This document shows, one piece after another, positions 33,454 through 41,992 of a DNA stretch of 63,334 bases. Location: assembly GCF_019091135.1 (NCBI RefSeq), contig NZ_JAGXJW010000020.1, positions 1-63,334 of the forward strand. The letters run 5' to 3'. The notes under the pieces were generated by a model that saw only the letters and a list, made by a program, of their open reading frames with translations, ran no database searches and had not been told where the DNA came from. The stretch's first letter is position 1; each line of letters opens with the position of its first letter. This DNA is from Cohnella sp. GbtcB17 (GTDB taxonomy: Bacteria > Bacillota > Bacilli > Paenibacillales > Paenibacillaceae). A program made the position numbers and the translations under genes.

Positions 33454-34221
33454 ATGAACGATAACCACGCAGGATCATACTCGGCCGCCGGATTCCGCAC
33501 GCCCGACGGCGCGCCGACGGACATCGTCGTATTCACCATCACGAAGACCGAGCGGACGGGCGCGAAAAAGGCGCTGCCCCTCCGCCGACTGGAGGCCATG
33601 CTCATCAAGCGGCAGCAGTGGCCCTGCGAAGGCATGTGGGCGCTGCCGGGCGGTTTTACCCGCGAAGGGGAGACGGTGGAGGCGTGCGCGCGGCGGGAGC
33701 TGCAGGAGGAGACGGGCGTTGCTGACGTGCACCTGGCGTACTTCAACGTCTACAGCGAGCCCGGCCGCGACCCGCGCGGCTGGATGATCTCCCACGCTTT
33801 TTTCGCGCTCGTCGAGGAGCGGTTCGTGGCGAGCCGCAGGACGTCGGACGAAGCGTCGGACGTGCGGCTGTGGCCGGTCGAGGAGGCGCTTGCGATGGAG
33901 CTGGCGTTCGACCACCGGGCCATTTTGCGGGATGCCGTAGAGCGGATTCGCCGGGAGATGCTGACGACGACGATCGCCAGGGAATTTCTGCCCGAGACGT
34001 TCACGATCGCGGAGCTGTATCAGGTGATCAAGGCCGTCGTGCCGTCGTTCGAGGAGAAAAACTTTATCCGCAAGGTAACCTCCACGCAAAGCCGCAGAGG
34101 CATTCTGGAGGAGGTGCGCGACGCGGAAGGCCGGCCGGCGATGTCCAACCGGTACTCGCAGCGGCCGGCGCAGCTGTACCGGTTCACCGATTATGCGCCG
34201 GAGCTGTCGATCTACGGCTAG
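33454..34221 (+). CDS. Nudix hydrolase / NrtR-like transcriptional regulator
   Basis: 255 residues. The N-terminal Nudix domain has a complete box (G67 to V89: G-x5-E-x7-REL-x-EE-x-GV). The C terminus (about 165-255) is a winged helix in NrtR style (FTIAELYQVIKAVVPSFEEKNFIRKV...FT). NrtR proteins repress NAD synthesis genes and release DNA on binding ADP-ribose. Most NrtR proteins have a degraded Nudix box, but this one could also hydrolyse ADP-ribose or a related compound. It probably binds the palindrome at 30641. Confidence 0.88.
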   Translation: MNDNHAGSYSAAGFRTPDGAPTDIVVFTITKTERTGAKKALPLRRLEAMLIKRQQWPCEGMWALPGGFTREGETVEACARRELQEETGVADVHLAYFNVYSEPGRDPRGWMISHAFFALVEERFVASRRTSDEASDVRLWPVEEALAMELAFDHRAILRDAVERIRREMLTTTIAREFLPETFTIAELYQVIKAVVPSFEEKNFIRKVTSTQSRRGILEEVRDAEGRPAMSNRYSQRPAQLYRFTDYAPELSIYG

Positions 34222-34249
34222 AGAACGTACGCGGACGGAGGCGGAGAAA

Positions 34250-35146
34250 ATGGAACTGGAGGAACGAATAAGAGGCGGGCTGTACGGCGTGGCTGTCGGG
34301 GATGCGCTGGGCGGCACGACGGAGTTCATGTCCCCGCGGGAGATCGCGGCGCGTCACGGCTATCTGACGGAGATCGTCGGGGGAGGCGTATGGCGCCTCG
34401 AACCCGGCGAGGTGACCGACGACACGATGATGACGCTGTGCGTAGCGGACGGAATATTGACGGCGCCGGACGATCCGATCCGGGCGATCGGCGACCGCTT
34501 TTTAAGCTGGTATGCGTCCAAGCCCAAGGATATCGGGAACATTATCCGAACCGTGCTTGCTACGTACGAGGGCAATTGGTTCGAGGCCGCGCTGCTCGCG
34601 GATCTGAATCTCGGGCAAAGCGCGGGCAACGGCTCCTTGATGCGATGCCTGCCCGTCGCGCTGTGCTATCCGGATTGGTCCGACGTGTCGCGCGTGTCGC
34701 GGATGCAGTCCAAGATGACGCATTACGACGAGCTGTGCAACGAGGCATGCGGGATCTATAACCGGATCGCGTTCGCCATGCTGGACCAAGACGCCGAACT
34801 CCGAGAAGCGATCGCCGCCGCCGTTGCGGGCACCGCTTATGAAGAGATGCTCGCCGCGGAGCCGAACTGCGAGTCCAGCGGCTATGTCGTGCATACGTTC
34901 CGCTGGGTGCTGCATCTGCTGCTGACGTCGGATTCCTTTGAAGAAGTGGTGCAGCGTGCCGCGAATCAGGGCGGGGACTCCGATACGATCGGCGCGATCG
35001 CAGGCGGACTGGCCGGCGTACATTGGGGCTTCGCCGGTATCCCCGAGCGCTATTCCTCGCGCATTTTGATCAAAGAGCGGCTGGATCGGACCGTCGCGGC
35101 GATGCTTGCGCTGAGGACGAAGGACGGCTTGGCTCCGCAGCGTTAA
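34250..35146 (+). CDS. ADP-ribosylglycohydrolase family protein
   Basis: 298 residues, ATG 34250 after GGAGGCGGAG. The DraG/ARH fold is marked by GGLYGVAVGDALGGTTEF, VTDDTMMTLCVADGIL (Asp59, Asp60, Thr61) and QGGDSDTIGAIAGGLAG (Asp243, Asp245, Thr246), which together bind two Mg2+ ions. It removes ADP-ribose from modified proteins, nucleic acids or small molecules. As the last gene of an ADP-ribose-centred operon it could return ADP-ribose for NAD rebuilding. Its stop overlaps the convergent ArsR-type gene. Confidence 0.9.
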   Translation: MELEERIRGGLYGVAVGDALGGTTEFMSPREIAARHGYLTEIVGGGVWRLEPGEVTDDTMMTLCVADGILTAPDDPIRAIGDRFLSWYASKPKDIGNIIRTVLATYEGNWFEAALLADLNLGQSAGNGSLMRCLPVALCYPDWSDVSRVSRMQSKMTHYDELCNEACGIYNRIAFAMLDQDAELREAIAAAVAGTAYEEMLAAEPNCESSGYVVHTFRWVLHLLLTSDSFEEVVQRAANQGGDSDTIGAIAGGLAGVHWGFAGIPERYSSRILIKERLDRTVAAMLALRTKDGLAPQR

Positions 35147-36057
35147 TAAGCGACGGTCGCCTCGATATCGTGGGCATAGTTGCCGAAGCGGCTTCCGAAC
35201 AGGCTGACGCCGCCCGGATAGCGGGCGTCTTCGGCCGAAGCGATGCGCAGCCGGATGTCGCTGCCCGCGGTCAGGCCCAGCGTTCCCATCGTGATGTCCG
35301 ACATTCGTACCCCGTCGATATAGCTGCCCTCCTCGTTCACCAGCAGCGTCTTCAGAACGCCGTGCTGCGAATTGCTGGAGCCCCACCATTCCGGATTGAG
35401 CCTGCCGCGCTGGCTTCCGAAGTCGCCGGGACAAGTCCATACGCCGAGCTCGACGCCGTTCACCGAAAAAGCGATGTCCGACGGCCAATCCTCCCTGTAG
35501 CCCGGCGCTTCCGAGCCGATCTCCAATGTGACACGGAGCTCTCTGGCCCGCGCATCGCCGACCAGATAGTTGGGCACCCGATACTCCACGTAACCGCTGG
35601 CGAACCAGAGATGATGCGCTTCGACGCGCTCGGGCGCATCGAAGTAGCGCGGATCGTCCAGCAGGCCGATGAGTTTGCGCGGCGAGGCGAGCCCGCAGGT
35701 CGGCTTGACCTGGTAAGCGGAATAGTGTCCGATCGGAATGGAGACGGCGTAGCTGGACGGATCGCGCGCTTCCGGCTTCCGGGCGTCCGCCTGAAATAGA
35801 AGGACAAGCCGTTCCAGGCTGAGCGTGCATATTTTCTGTTTGCCGCGGGTGCCGGCGGCCATATGGGTGGACACGATGCCGGCCTGCTCGAGTTTCTGCA
35901 TATGCTTGGTTACGATCGCCGACGAGAGCGAGAGCTCGTCCGCGATCTCTTTGACGTACATCGGTTTGTCCCGCAGCATCTCAATGATGCGCACCCGCGT
36001 TTCCGACGACAGGCACTCCAGCAGCGGCATATGCCGCGTGCCGACTTCGATCTCCAT
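35143..36057 (-). CDS. ArsR-type HTH regulator with large C-terminal domain
   Basis: 304 residues, read leftwards; GGAGGGG precedes the ATG. The first 80 residues are an ArsR winged helix (LLECLSSETRVRIIEMLRDKPMYVKEIADELSLSSAIVTKHMQKLEQAGIV). The remaining 220 residues are beta-rich (SYAVSIPIGHYSAY...) and look like a ligand-binding sandwich, whereas classical ArsR proteins end near residue 110. No Cys metal site is visible, so it probably senses a sugar or other metabolite. It is divergent from the GH2 gene and is its likely regulator. Confidence 0.82.
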   Translation of the reverse strand: MEIEVGTRHMPLLECLSSETRVRIIEMLRDKPMYVKEIADELSLSSAIVTKHMQKLEQAGIVSTHMAAGTRGKQKICTLSLERLVLLFQADARKPEARDPSSYAVSIPIGHYSAYQVKPTCGLASPRKLIGLLDDPRYFDAPERVEAHHLWFASGYVEYRVPNYLVGDARARELRVTLEIGSEAPGYREDWPSDIAFSVNGVELGVWTCPGDFGSQRGRLNPEWWGSSNSQHGVLKTLLVNEEGSYIDGVRMSDITMGTLGLTAGSDIRLRIASAEDARYPGGVSLFGSRFGNYAHDIEATVAY

Positions 36058-36078
36058 GTCGTTCCCCTCCGTCTTTAT

Positions 36079-36193
36079 AGTTAATCGTGGAGTTAATTAT
36101 ACTACATAAGAGTTGACAATCAAGCCGGTTCGGGATAAGATTTGATCGAATACGGTTATTTTATTATTAATAATTAACATTACAGTTAACCAT
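36079..36193. promoter_or_regulatory. GH2 promoter flanked by GTTAA-type repeats
   Basis: A sigma-A promoter reads TTGACA (36113-36118), 17 bp, TAAGAT (36136-36141). On both sides lie repeated AGTTAA boxes: two upstream about 15 bases apart (TAGTTAATCG and GAGTTAATTA) and an inverted pair near the ribosome-binding site (AATTAACATTACAGTTAACC). They are likely sites for the divergent ArsR-type regulator. Confidence 0.6.
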
Positions 36194-36209
36194 TCAGGAG
36201 GTAAAACCG

Positions 36210-37982
36210 ATGTCCGAAGTTCAGAAGCAAGCCCCCAGACAGGATTATCCGAGACCGCAGTTCGTTCGGGACAGCTGGGTCAATTTGAATGGAGAATGGG
36301 AATTCGAGTTCGACGATGCCGCAGTCGGCATCGGACAGCAGTGGCAAGGCGGCGCTCGCGAATTCAGCCGTCGCATCCAGGTGCCGTTTGCCTTTCAAAG
36401 CAAGCTGAGCGGCATCGGCGAGCCGGACTTCCACGATATCGTCTGGTACCGCCGCGCGCTCTCTCTGCCGGCAGACTTTAAGGGCAAGCGCGTCATATTG
36501 CACTTCGGGGCCGTCGACTATGAAGCCTCCGTATGGATCAACGGCACGCTCGTCGCCACGCACGAGGGCGGGCATACACCGTTTTGCGCCGACATCACGG
36601 ACGCGTTGCGCCCGGAAGGCGAAGGCGATACGCTCGTCGTCCGCGCCGTCGACTACAGCCGCGACGTTACGCTGCCGCGGGGCAAGCAGTACTGGCTGTC
36701 CGACTCCGCGAGCATTTTCTACACCCGTACGACGGGCATCTGGCAGACCGTATGGGCGGAGGCTGTGTCGTCCGCGCATCTGGCTTCGGTTCGCTGGACG
36801 CCGGATATCGACCGCAACGACATCGGCCTGCAGCTGGCGGTGGCGGGATGGGCCGGTCAGACCGACCTGAAGGTCAAGGTCGACATCACTTTTGAAGGCG
36901 AGCCGGTATCGAGCGATATCTACACAATCCGTTCCGCGAACGAAGCCCGCACGATTCAGCTGCAGGGGCTGAACGACCATGGCCAAGGACGCTGGTGGTC
37001 GCCGGAGAAGCCAAACCTGTATGACGTCAGCCTGACCTTGTACGAGGGGGAAACGAAGATCGACGAGGTGTCCAGTTATTTTGGGATGCGCAAGGTGTCG
37101 ATCGAAGACGGCAGGTTCAATCTCAACAACCGCCCTTATTTTCAGAAGCTGGTGCTTGACCAGGGCTACTTTCCAGACGGCAACCTGACGCCGCCGAGCG
37201 ACGAGGCAATCCGCAGGGATGTCGAGCTGACGAAGGAGATGGGCTTCAACGGCGCGCGCAAGCACCAGAAGCTGGAGGATCCGCGCTATCTTTATTGGTG
37301 CGACCGGCTCGGGCTCCTCTTGTGGAGCGAAGCGGCCAACGCCTACCAGTACTCGAACGACTATGTACGCCGCTTCGTCGGCGAATGGCAGGCTTCGATC
37401 GCGCGCGACTACAACCACCCTTGCATCGTCGTCTGGGTACCGCTCAACGAGAGCTGGGGCGTGCCGAACATTCAGATCGACGAGCAGCAGCAGCACCATG
37501 CGCTCACGATGTACCACTTGACCAAGTCGCTGGACGCGACGCGTCTGGTCGTCTCGAACGACGGCTGGGAAATGGTAAAGACGGACCTGCTCAACATCCA
37601 CGACTACGAGTATCGGCGCGAGGTGCTGGAGACGCGCTACGCCGAAGCGGATCGCGCGGCGAACGGCATGCCGTCCGGCCGACGCCTGACCGTCGGCGGT
37701 TATGAGTACGAGGGTCAGCCGATTCTCGTCACCGAGTTCGGCGGCATCGCCTACAAGAAGAGCGACTGGGAAGGCTGGGGCTATTCCGGCGCGGAGGACG
37801 ACGAGGACTTCGCGGCGAGGCTGCGCGCGGTCATTCAGCCGCTGCTCGGCTCGGGCGTCGTCCAGGGCTATTGCTATACGCAATTGACCGACGTCGAGCA
37901 GGAGATCAACGGATTGCTGACGTACGACCGCGTGCCGAAGCTGCCTGTCGAGGCGATTAAAGCGATCAACGAGGGGAAGTAA
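36210..37982 (+). CDS. Glycoside hydrolase family 2 protein
   Basis: 590 residues. Domain order is a sugar-binding jelly roll (about 1-190, with WVNLNGEWEFEFDD, RIQVPFAFQSKLSGIG), an Ig-like domain (190-290) and a TIM barrel. The acid/base Glu is in WVPLNESWGVPN and the nucleophile Glu in ILVTEFGGIAYKK. There is no signal peptide. The architecture fits beta-galactosidase, beta-glucuronidase or beta-mannosidase; I cannot choose among them. GGAGG lies 7-10 bases before the ATG. Confidence 0.9.
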   Translation: MSEVQKQAPRQDYPRPQFVRDSWVNLNGEWEFEFDDAAVGIGQQWQGGAREFSRRIQVPFAFQSKLSGIGEPDFHDIVWYRRALSLPADFKGKRVILHFGAVDYEASVWINGTLVATHEGGHTPFCADITDALRPEGEGDTLVVRAVDYSRDVTLPRGKQYWLSDSASIFYTRTTGIWQTVWAEAVSSAHLASVRWTPDIDRNDIGLQLAVAGWAGQTDLKVKVDITFEGEPVSSDIYTIRSANEARTIQLQGLNDHGQGRWWSPEKPNLYDVSLTLYEGETKIDEVSSYFGMRKVSIEDGRFNLNNRPYFQKLVLDQGYFPDGNLTPPSDEAIRRDVELTKEMGFNGARKHQKLEDPRYLYWCDRLGLLLWSEAANAYQYSNDYVRRFVGEWQASIARDYNHPCIVVWVPLNESWGVPNIQIDEQQQHHALTMYHLTKSLDATRLVVSNDGWEMVKTDLLNIHDYEYRREVLETRYAEADRAANGMPSGRRLTVGGYEYEGQPILVTEFGGIAYKKSDWEGWGYSGAEDDEDFAARLRAVIQPLLGSGVVQGYCYTQLTDVEQEINGLLTYDRVPKLPVEAIKAINEGK

Positions 37983-38143
37983 AGGCAACGGTAGCTTCGC
38001 TTGGTACGCCACGTGCGACTTCGGCCTATCAAACTCGCAAGAAAATAGGTTCCAAAAATAGACGGTCTCATAGTTAAACGGACAATCCCTCGGGTGCTCG
38101 TCTCCATAGATTGGAGTATCACCGATCAAGGAGGGATTTGTAG

Positions 38144-38608
38144 ATGATCAACAAAAGAAAGCCGGTCGCGAAGGCGGCTCCCAAACGTGCAAAAGCCAAG
38201 GTGCTCAACCCGTTGCTGGAGGTATATTCGGGCACCAACTTTTCCGGCACGTCCAAACGCTTCCGCGGCAACATCGGCGTGCAGCGCCTGTCGTCGGTCA
38301 ACCTGAACGATACGCTCGAAAGCCTGAAGTTTTCTTCGCCGACCGGCAGCGGCACCGTGGTGCTGTTCGAGAACAACAATTATAAGGGCGAGTACGTGAA
38401 GTTCAGCGCCGGCAACGTCGACGATCTCGCGGATTTCAACTTCGCCGACCGGGCATCCTCGCTCGTGGCGACGTCGCTCACGCTGTCCGATGCCGACATT
38501 CTGGAGATTCAGCAGAACGGTCTTAAGAACAACTTCGGCGAAATTTTGAGAATCGTGCTGGCCGCGAGAATCCGGCGTGCAGCCAAGCGCAGAAGCGGCA
38601 AAAAATAA
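38144..38608 (+). CDS. Beta/gamma-crystallin-fold protein
   Basis: 154 residues with AAGGAGGG upstream. After a basic start (KRKPVAKAAPKRAKAKV) come two Greek-key motifs: LLEVYSGTNFSGTSKRFRGN and VVLFENNNYKGEYVKFSAG, each followed by the Ca-binding type loop (LNDTLESLKFSS and FADRASSLVATS, N/D-x-S-S-like). Microbial beta/gamma-crystallins bind Ca2+ and some are spore-coat or stress proteins. No signal peptide is seen. The C terminus is again basic (RIRRAAKRRSGKK). A strong terminator follows. Confidence 0.8.
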   Translation: MINKRKPVAKAAPKRAKAKVLNPLLEVYSGTNFSGTSKRFRGNIGVQRLSSVNLNDTLESLKFSSPTGSGTVVLFENNNYKGEYVKFSAGNVDDLADFNFADRASSLVATSLTLSDADILEIQQNGLKNNFGEILRIVLAARIRRAAKRRSGKK

Positions 38609-38617
38609 TCGGCTCCA

Positions 38618-38648
38618 AACCGCGTCCGGTCCCGGACGCGGTTTTTTG
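38618..38648 (+). terminator. Terminator after the crystallin-like gene
   Basis: AACCGCGTCCGG pairs perfectly with CCGGACGCGGTT, followed by TTTT. It is among the strongest in the window. Confidence 0.9.
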
Positions 38649-38843
38649 GCACGGACAAAGCTGGCAAACCTCCAATCGATGGGCAAAACGAAATTTGAAG
38701 GCGAATGATCGCTAATTTCGAAGGGTTTTGGACAAGCAAGCGCTTACCCAGGATGAAAAATCACTCATTTTTAAATTTTTCCTTTTTAATGTCTGTATAA
38801 TAGCGAACAGTGCTGATCATGGATTTCATTTCGTAAAAGGGAG

Positions 38844-39851
38844 ATGAAGCTCATTCAACGGCTGACCAGAATCGCGATCCTGGCGCTTGCGCTTTTCGTG
38901 GCGCTTGGCACAGGCGCGGCATTCGCAAGCGCGAGTAGCACGAACAGCAAGATTAGTACCCTATACATAGCAGACGTTAAAGTTGAACTGAACCTGAGCT
39001 TATGGACGGTCGGCGGGTGGACATATGCGCCGGTCAAGGAGCTTGCGGACCTCATGCGCTGGACGCTCGAGTACGACGGCGAGTCCGGACGCACGACGAT
39101 CCGCAACGATCTCGGCGACGTGCTCGCCTTCAAGGCGGGATCGTCCGACGTCGCGCTGAACGGACGCACCTACGACATCGGCGGCACGGTCCGGCTGAAG
39201 GACGGCGTCACGTACGCGCCGCTGCGCGTCGTCGCCGAGTCGATGCATGCCAGCGTCGGCTGGAAGGATCAAGAGAAGGTCGCAGTCCTCCAGCAAGAAG
39301 AGCTGTATACGGTCGCCGCCGGCGACACGCTCTGGCGCATCGCCGAAGCGCACGATACGACCGCGGCCGCGCTGAAGGCACGCAACGGGCTGCCCGACGA
39401 AGCGCTGTCCGTCGGACAGCAGCTCAAGGTCGTCGCGCCAGAATTCCTCGATCCGGACGTCTCCGAGCAGAAGGCGACCGCCGCCGCGGCGGAAGCGATC
39501 GATCCCGACGAGCTGACGCTGCTCGCGAAGCTGGTGGAGGCCGAAGCGGGCAGCGAGCCGTACGCGGGCAAGCTCGCCGTCGCGAGCGTCGTCATGAACC
39601 GTCTGCACAACGACAGGTACCCCGACACACTGCGCGGCGTGATTTACGCGCCGGGGCAGTTTTCCCCGGCCGGCAACGGCAGCCTGGAGCGCGAGACGCC
39701 TTCCAAGGACAGCCTCAAGGCGGCCAAGGCTGCCTTGTCCGGGGAGAACAACGTTCCCGGCGCCTTGTCTTTCTTTAATCCGCAGCTCGAGCCCGGCAAG
39801 GCCAAACGCGTCAAGGCGATCAAGAAGATCGGCCATCATGTGTTCGTCTAG
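38844..39851 (+). CDS. Cell wall hydrolase: copper-amine-oxidase-N, LysM, SleB-type
   Basis: 335 residues. A signal peptide covers about 1-28 (LTRIAILALALFVALGTGAAFASA). A copper amine oxidase N-terminal-like domain (50-145, GWTYAPVKELADLM, YDIGGTVRLKDGVTYAPLRVV) is followed by a LysM repeat (about 153-195, YTVAAGDTLWRIAEAH) and a C-terminal hydrolase_2 domain (LTLLAKLVEAEAGSEPYAGKLAVASVVMNRL, Glu as catalytic candidate). SleB-like domains are lytic transglycosylases for spore cortex or cell wall. TATAAT at 38796-38801 lies 43 bases upstream of the ATG. Confidence 0.88.
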   Translation: MKLIQRLTRIAILALALFVALGTGAAFASASSTNSKISTLYIADVKVELNLSLWTVGGWTYAPVKELADLMRWTLEYDGESGRTTIRNDLGDVLAFKAGSSDVALNGRTYDIGGTVRLKDGVTYAPLRVVAESMHASVGWKDQEKVAVLQQEELYTVAAGDTLWRIAEAHDTTAAALKARNGLPDEALSVGQQLKVVAPEFLDPDVSEQKATAAAAEAIDPDELTLLAKLVEAEAGSEPYAGKLAVASVVMNRLHNDRYPDTLRGVIYAPGQFSPAGNGSLERETPSKDSLKAAKAALSGENNVPGALSFFNPQLEPGKAKRVKAIKKIGHHVFV

Positions 39852-39899
39852 CGGCATAGCCGGATTGTTCGGCCGGCCGGCATAGGCTGATTACAAGCC

Positions 39900-39932
39900 A
39901 GAGCGGGACCTTCGGTCCCGCTCTTTGTTTTG
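39900..39932 (+). terminator. Terminator after the wall hydrolase gene
   Basis: AGAGCGGGACC and GGTCCCGCTCT form an 11-bp stem with loop TTC, followed by TTGTTTT. Confidence 0.88.
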
Positions 39933-39984
39933 GCACATACGCCAAGCGCACATCGTCCGGCCAAGCCCGTTTCAGACGTTGCCT

Positions 39985-40830
39985 TCATTCTTGTCTCCTC
40001 GTCAACTGCTTTCTCCACGTTGCGGGACTTTGTCCGTACGCTTGCTTGAACACTTTTCCGAAGTAATGAACGCTTTGAAATCCTGTTTGTTCCGCGATCG
40101 TTTGAATAGTCATTTCGCTGCCGGACAAGTAGCTGACGGCTGCCTTTAGGCGCAAGTTGCGCAAATATTCGAAGGGGGTAATTCCTCTTTGTTTTTTAAA
40201 CAAGCGGATCAGGTAGGAAGGATTCAGATGGACCAGTTGGGCGAGTGTATCTAACATAATATCCTCTTTGTACCGCCAATCCATATAATCCAGGACGATA
40301 TCGATCGCCTCCCGCTCGTTCCACTTGCGCTGTTCCGCCGCATTTAATGACGGCTTGGCGGTTCCGTCCAGCAAATGGGCGATAAGCTGGAACGCTTTTT
40401 GAATTTCAAGCAGACATACTTGCTCAAGATGGACTTTGGCTTGCGCGGCTTCCGCCGTGTAGAGATGATAAGCTGCATCGAGCGCTTTGAGAATGAGATC
40501 GGCCAGCAGCGACTTGGCATAGAAATCGTTCCGTTGCTGCCGTTCATTCCATCTGTCCATGTGATCGTCGCGCAGCGGCGGTTCAACGTTAAAGGTGAGC
40601 TCCCAGAACCGGTATCTGGACTCTGGCGACAGGCTTTTGACTTCGTGCGGCGTGGAAGGCGTCAGGAAAAATACCGCCGGCGCTTCGGCCAGGCAGGTCT
40701 GGCCTCTCCAATGAAAGGACACTTTGCCTTCGGTAATATACAACACCTCGTAACTGAGCAGATGGACTCCCCCGCTGAAAGCCTCGTCTCCTTGCACGAG
40801 TAATCCCGCGCTGCATGTCCGTATATGCAT
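39985..40830 (-). CDS. AraC family regulator with N-terminal cupin
   Basis: 281 residues, read leftwards. The N-terminal part is an AraC-type cupin (HLLSYEVLYITEGKVSFHWRGQTCLAEAPAVFFLTPSTPHEV) that binds a ligand. The last 100 residues are two HTH motifs (LDTLAQLVHLNPSYLIRLFKKQRGITPFEYLRNLRL and IQTIAEQTGFQSVHYFGKVFKQAYGQSPATWRK). It is divergent from the two dehydrogenase genes and probably controls them. Confidence 0.9.
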   Translation of the reverse strand: MHIRTCSAGLLVQGDEAFSGGVHLLSYEVLYITEGKVSFHWRGQTCLAEAPAVFFLTPSTPHEVKSLSPESRYRFWELTFNVEPPLRDDHMDRWNERQQRNDFYAKSLLADLILKALDAAYHLYTAEAAQAKVHLEQVCLLEIQKAFQLIAHLLDGTAKPSLNAAEQRKWNEREAIDIVLDYMDWRYKEDIMLDTLAQLVHLNPSYLIRLFKKQRGITPFEYLRNLRLKAAVSYLSGSEMTIQTIAEQTGFQSVHYFGKVFKQAYGQSPATWRKQLTRRQE

Positions 40831-41021
40831 CCGTTTTCACCCCTTGTACAAAAAGTCAATAAAGTGCAATAGGGATTAAAGATATTCTTTTATAATAGCT
40901 ATAAAATCGTGATTGCTTAATGGCAATAAAGTATATCAAGTACAAATACATTTTGGTAGGCCTCCTGTACACTCAAGCGTGTGACGACGAACAGAACACA
41001 CGTTGAAGGGTGGATAATCGG

Positions 41022-41975
41022 ATGAAGGCGCTTCAAATCACTGGAAAAAACCAATATGAGATTGTCGAGACTGAGCTGGCTCCTCCCGCGGACGATCAGG
41101 TGACCGTGCAGATTGAGATCGTATCGACTTGTCCCCGATGGGATATGAACATGATGGCGGGCAAGGATATGTTCGATCCGGCCGTTCAGCCCGATTATCC
41201 GCTGTTGCCGGGATTTCCCGGGCATGAGATGGCAGGAACGGTCGTGGCGGCGGGGGCGGGCGTCTCGGGCTTAAAAGTAGGCGACCGTGTAGCCGCTTTA
41301 GAGCACTTGATCGGTCCGGGGGCTTATTCAGAATACTTGAATTACAGAGCGCACGAGCTGATTAAGCTGCCGGACGATGTGACCTGGAAGCAAGCCGTTT
41401 CCTTTGAACTGCTCAAATGCGTGTTGATCGGACTGCTTCAATTCGGCGATATCCAAGGCAAATCGATGCTCGTATCCGGGCTGGGACCGGCGGGCATGCT
41501 CGCTCTGCAGGCCGCAAGCCTGATGGGAGCGGCTCGCGTGACGGCAGTCGATATCAATGCGGAGCGTGTCGCCTACGTGAACAGTCTCGGCATCGGGGAA
41601 GCCAGGCTTGCCGGCGAGCTGGGAGACGAACGCTTCGATCTGGGTTATGACTGCGTAGGCGCTGCCGCGTCCGTACAAGGGCTGCTGGAGCGTATCGATT
41701 CCCATCTGGTGATCTTCGGCGTGCTGAAGGGCGATGTGCGCTACGGCGAGCATCTGTGGCTGAAGGGCATCAAGCTCGAATCATATAAATATCGCAGCTT
41801 CGGCGCGGAGGACCAGGCGCTGCTGCTGGATCTTGTAGCGAAGAGGGGCCTTAATACCGAGTGTCTGCAGACCCATCACGTCCCGCTTAGCCGTTATGAA
41901 GACACGGTCGCGCTGCTTAACCGGCAGGAGGCCATCAAAGTGTATTCGTATCCGAAGACGGATTTTACGTCCTAG
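41022..41975 (+). CDS. Zinc-type medium-chain dehydrogenase
   Basis: 317 residues from ATG 41022 with AAGGGTGG upstream. The GroES-like domain has the catalytic-zinc candidates Cys in STCPRWDMN and GHE in PGFPGHEMAGTV, and the Rossmann domain MLVSGLGPAGMLALQAASLMGAARVTAVD. The structural-zinc four-Cys loop is absent, as in sorbitol or inositol dehydrogenase-like members. It would oxidise a polyol or sugar using NAD(P). The next gene, 17 bases on, is a second member of the superfamily. Confidence 0.82.
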   Translation: MKALQITGKNQYEIVETELAPPADDQVTVQIEIVSTCPRWDMNMMAGKDMFDPAVQPDYPLLPGFPGHEMAGTVVAAGAGVSGLKVGDRVAALEHLIGPGAYSEYLNYRAHELIKLPDDVTWKQAVSFELLKCVLIGLLQFGDIQGKSMLVSGLGPAGMLALQAASLMGAARVTAVDINAERVAYVNSLGIGEARLAGELGDERFDLGYDCVGAAASVQGLLERIDSHLVIFGVLKGDVRYGEHLWLKGIKLESYKYRSFGAEDQALLLDLVAKRGLNTECLQTHHVPLSRYEDTVALLNRQEAIKVYSYPKTDFTS

Positions 41976-41992
41976 TGGAAGGAGGGCTTTCG

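Noticed and set aside
36186..38129. 647-residue minus-strand frame opposite the GH2 gene
   Set aside because: The plus strand has both catalytic Glu motifs and a good start; the antisense frame has neither motif nor start signal.
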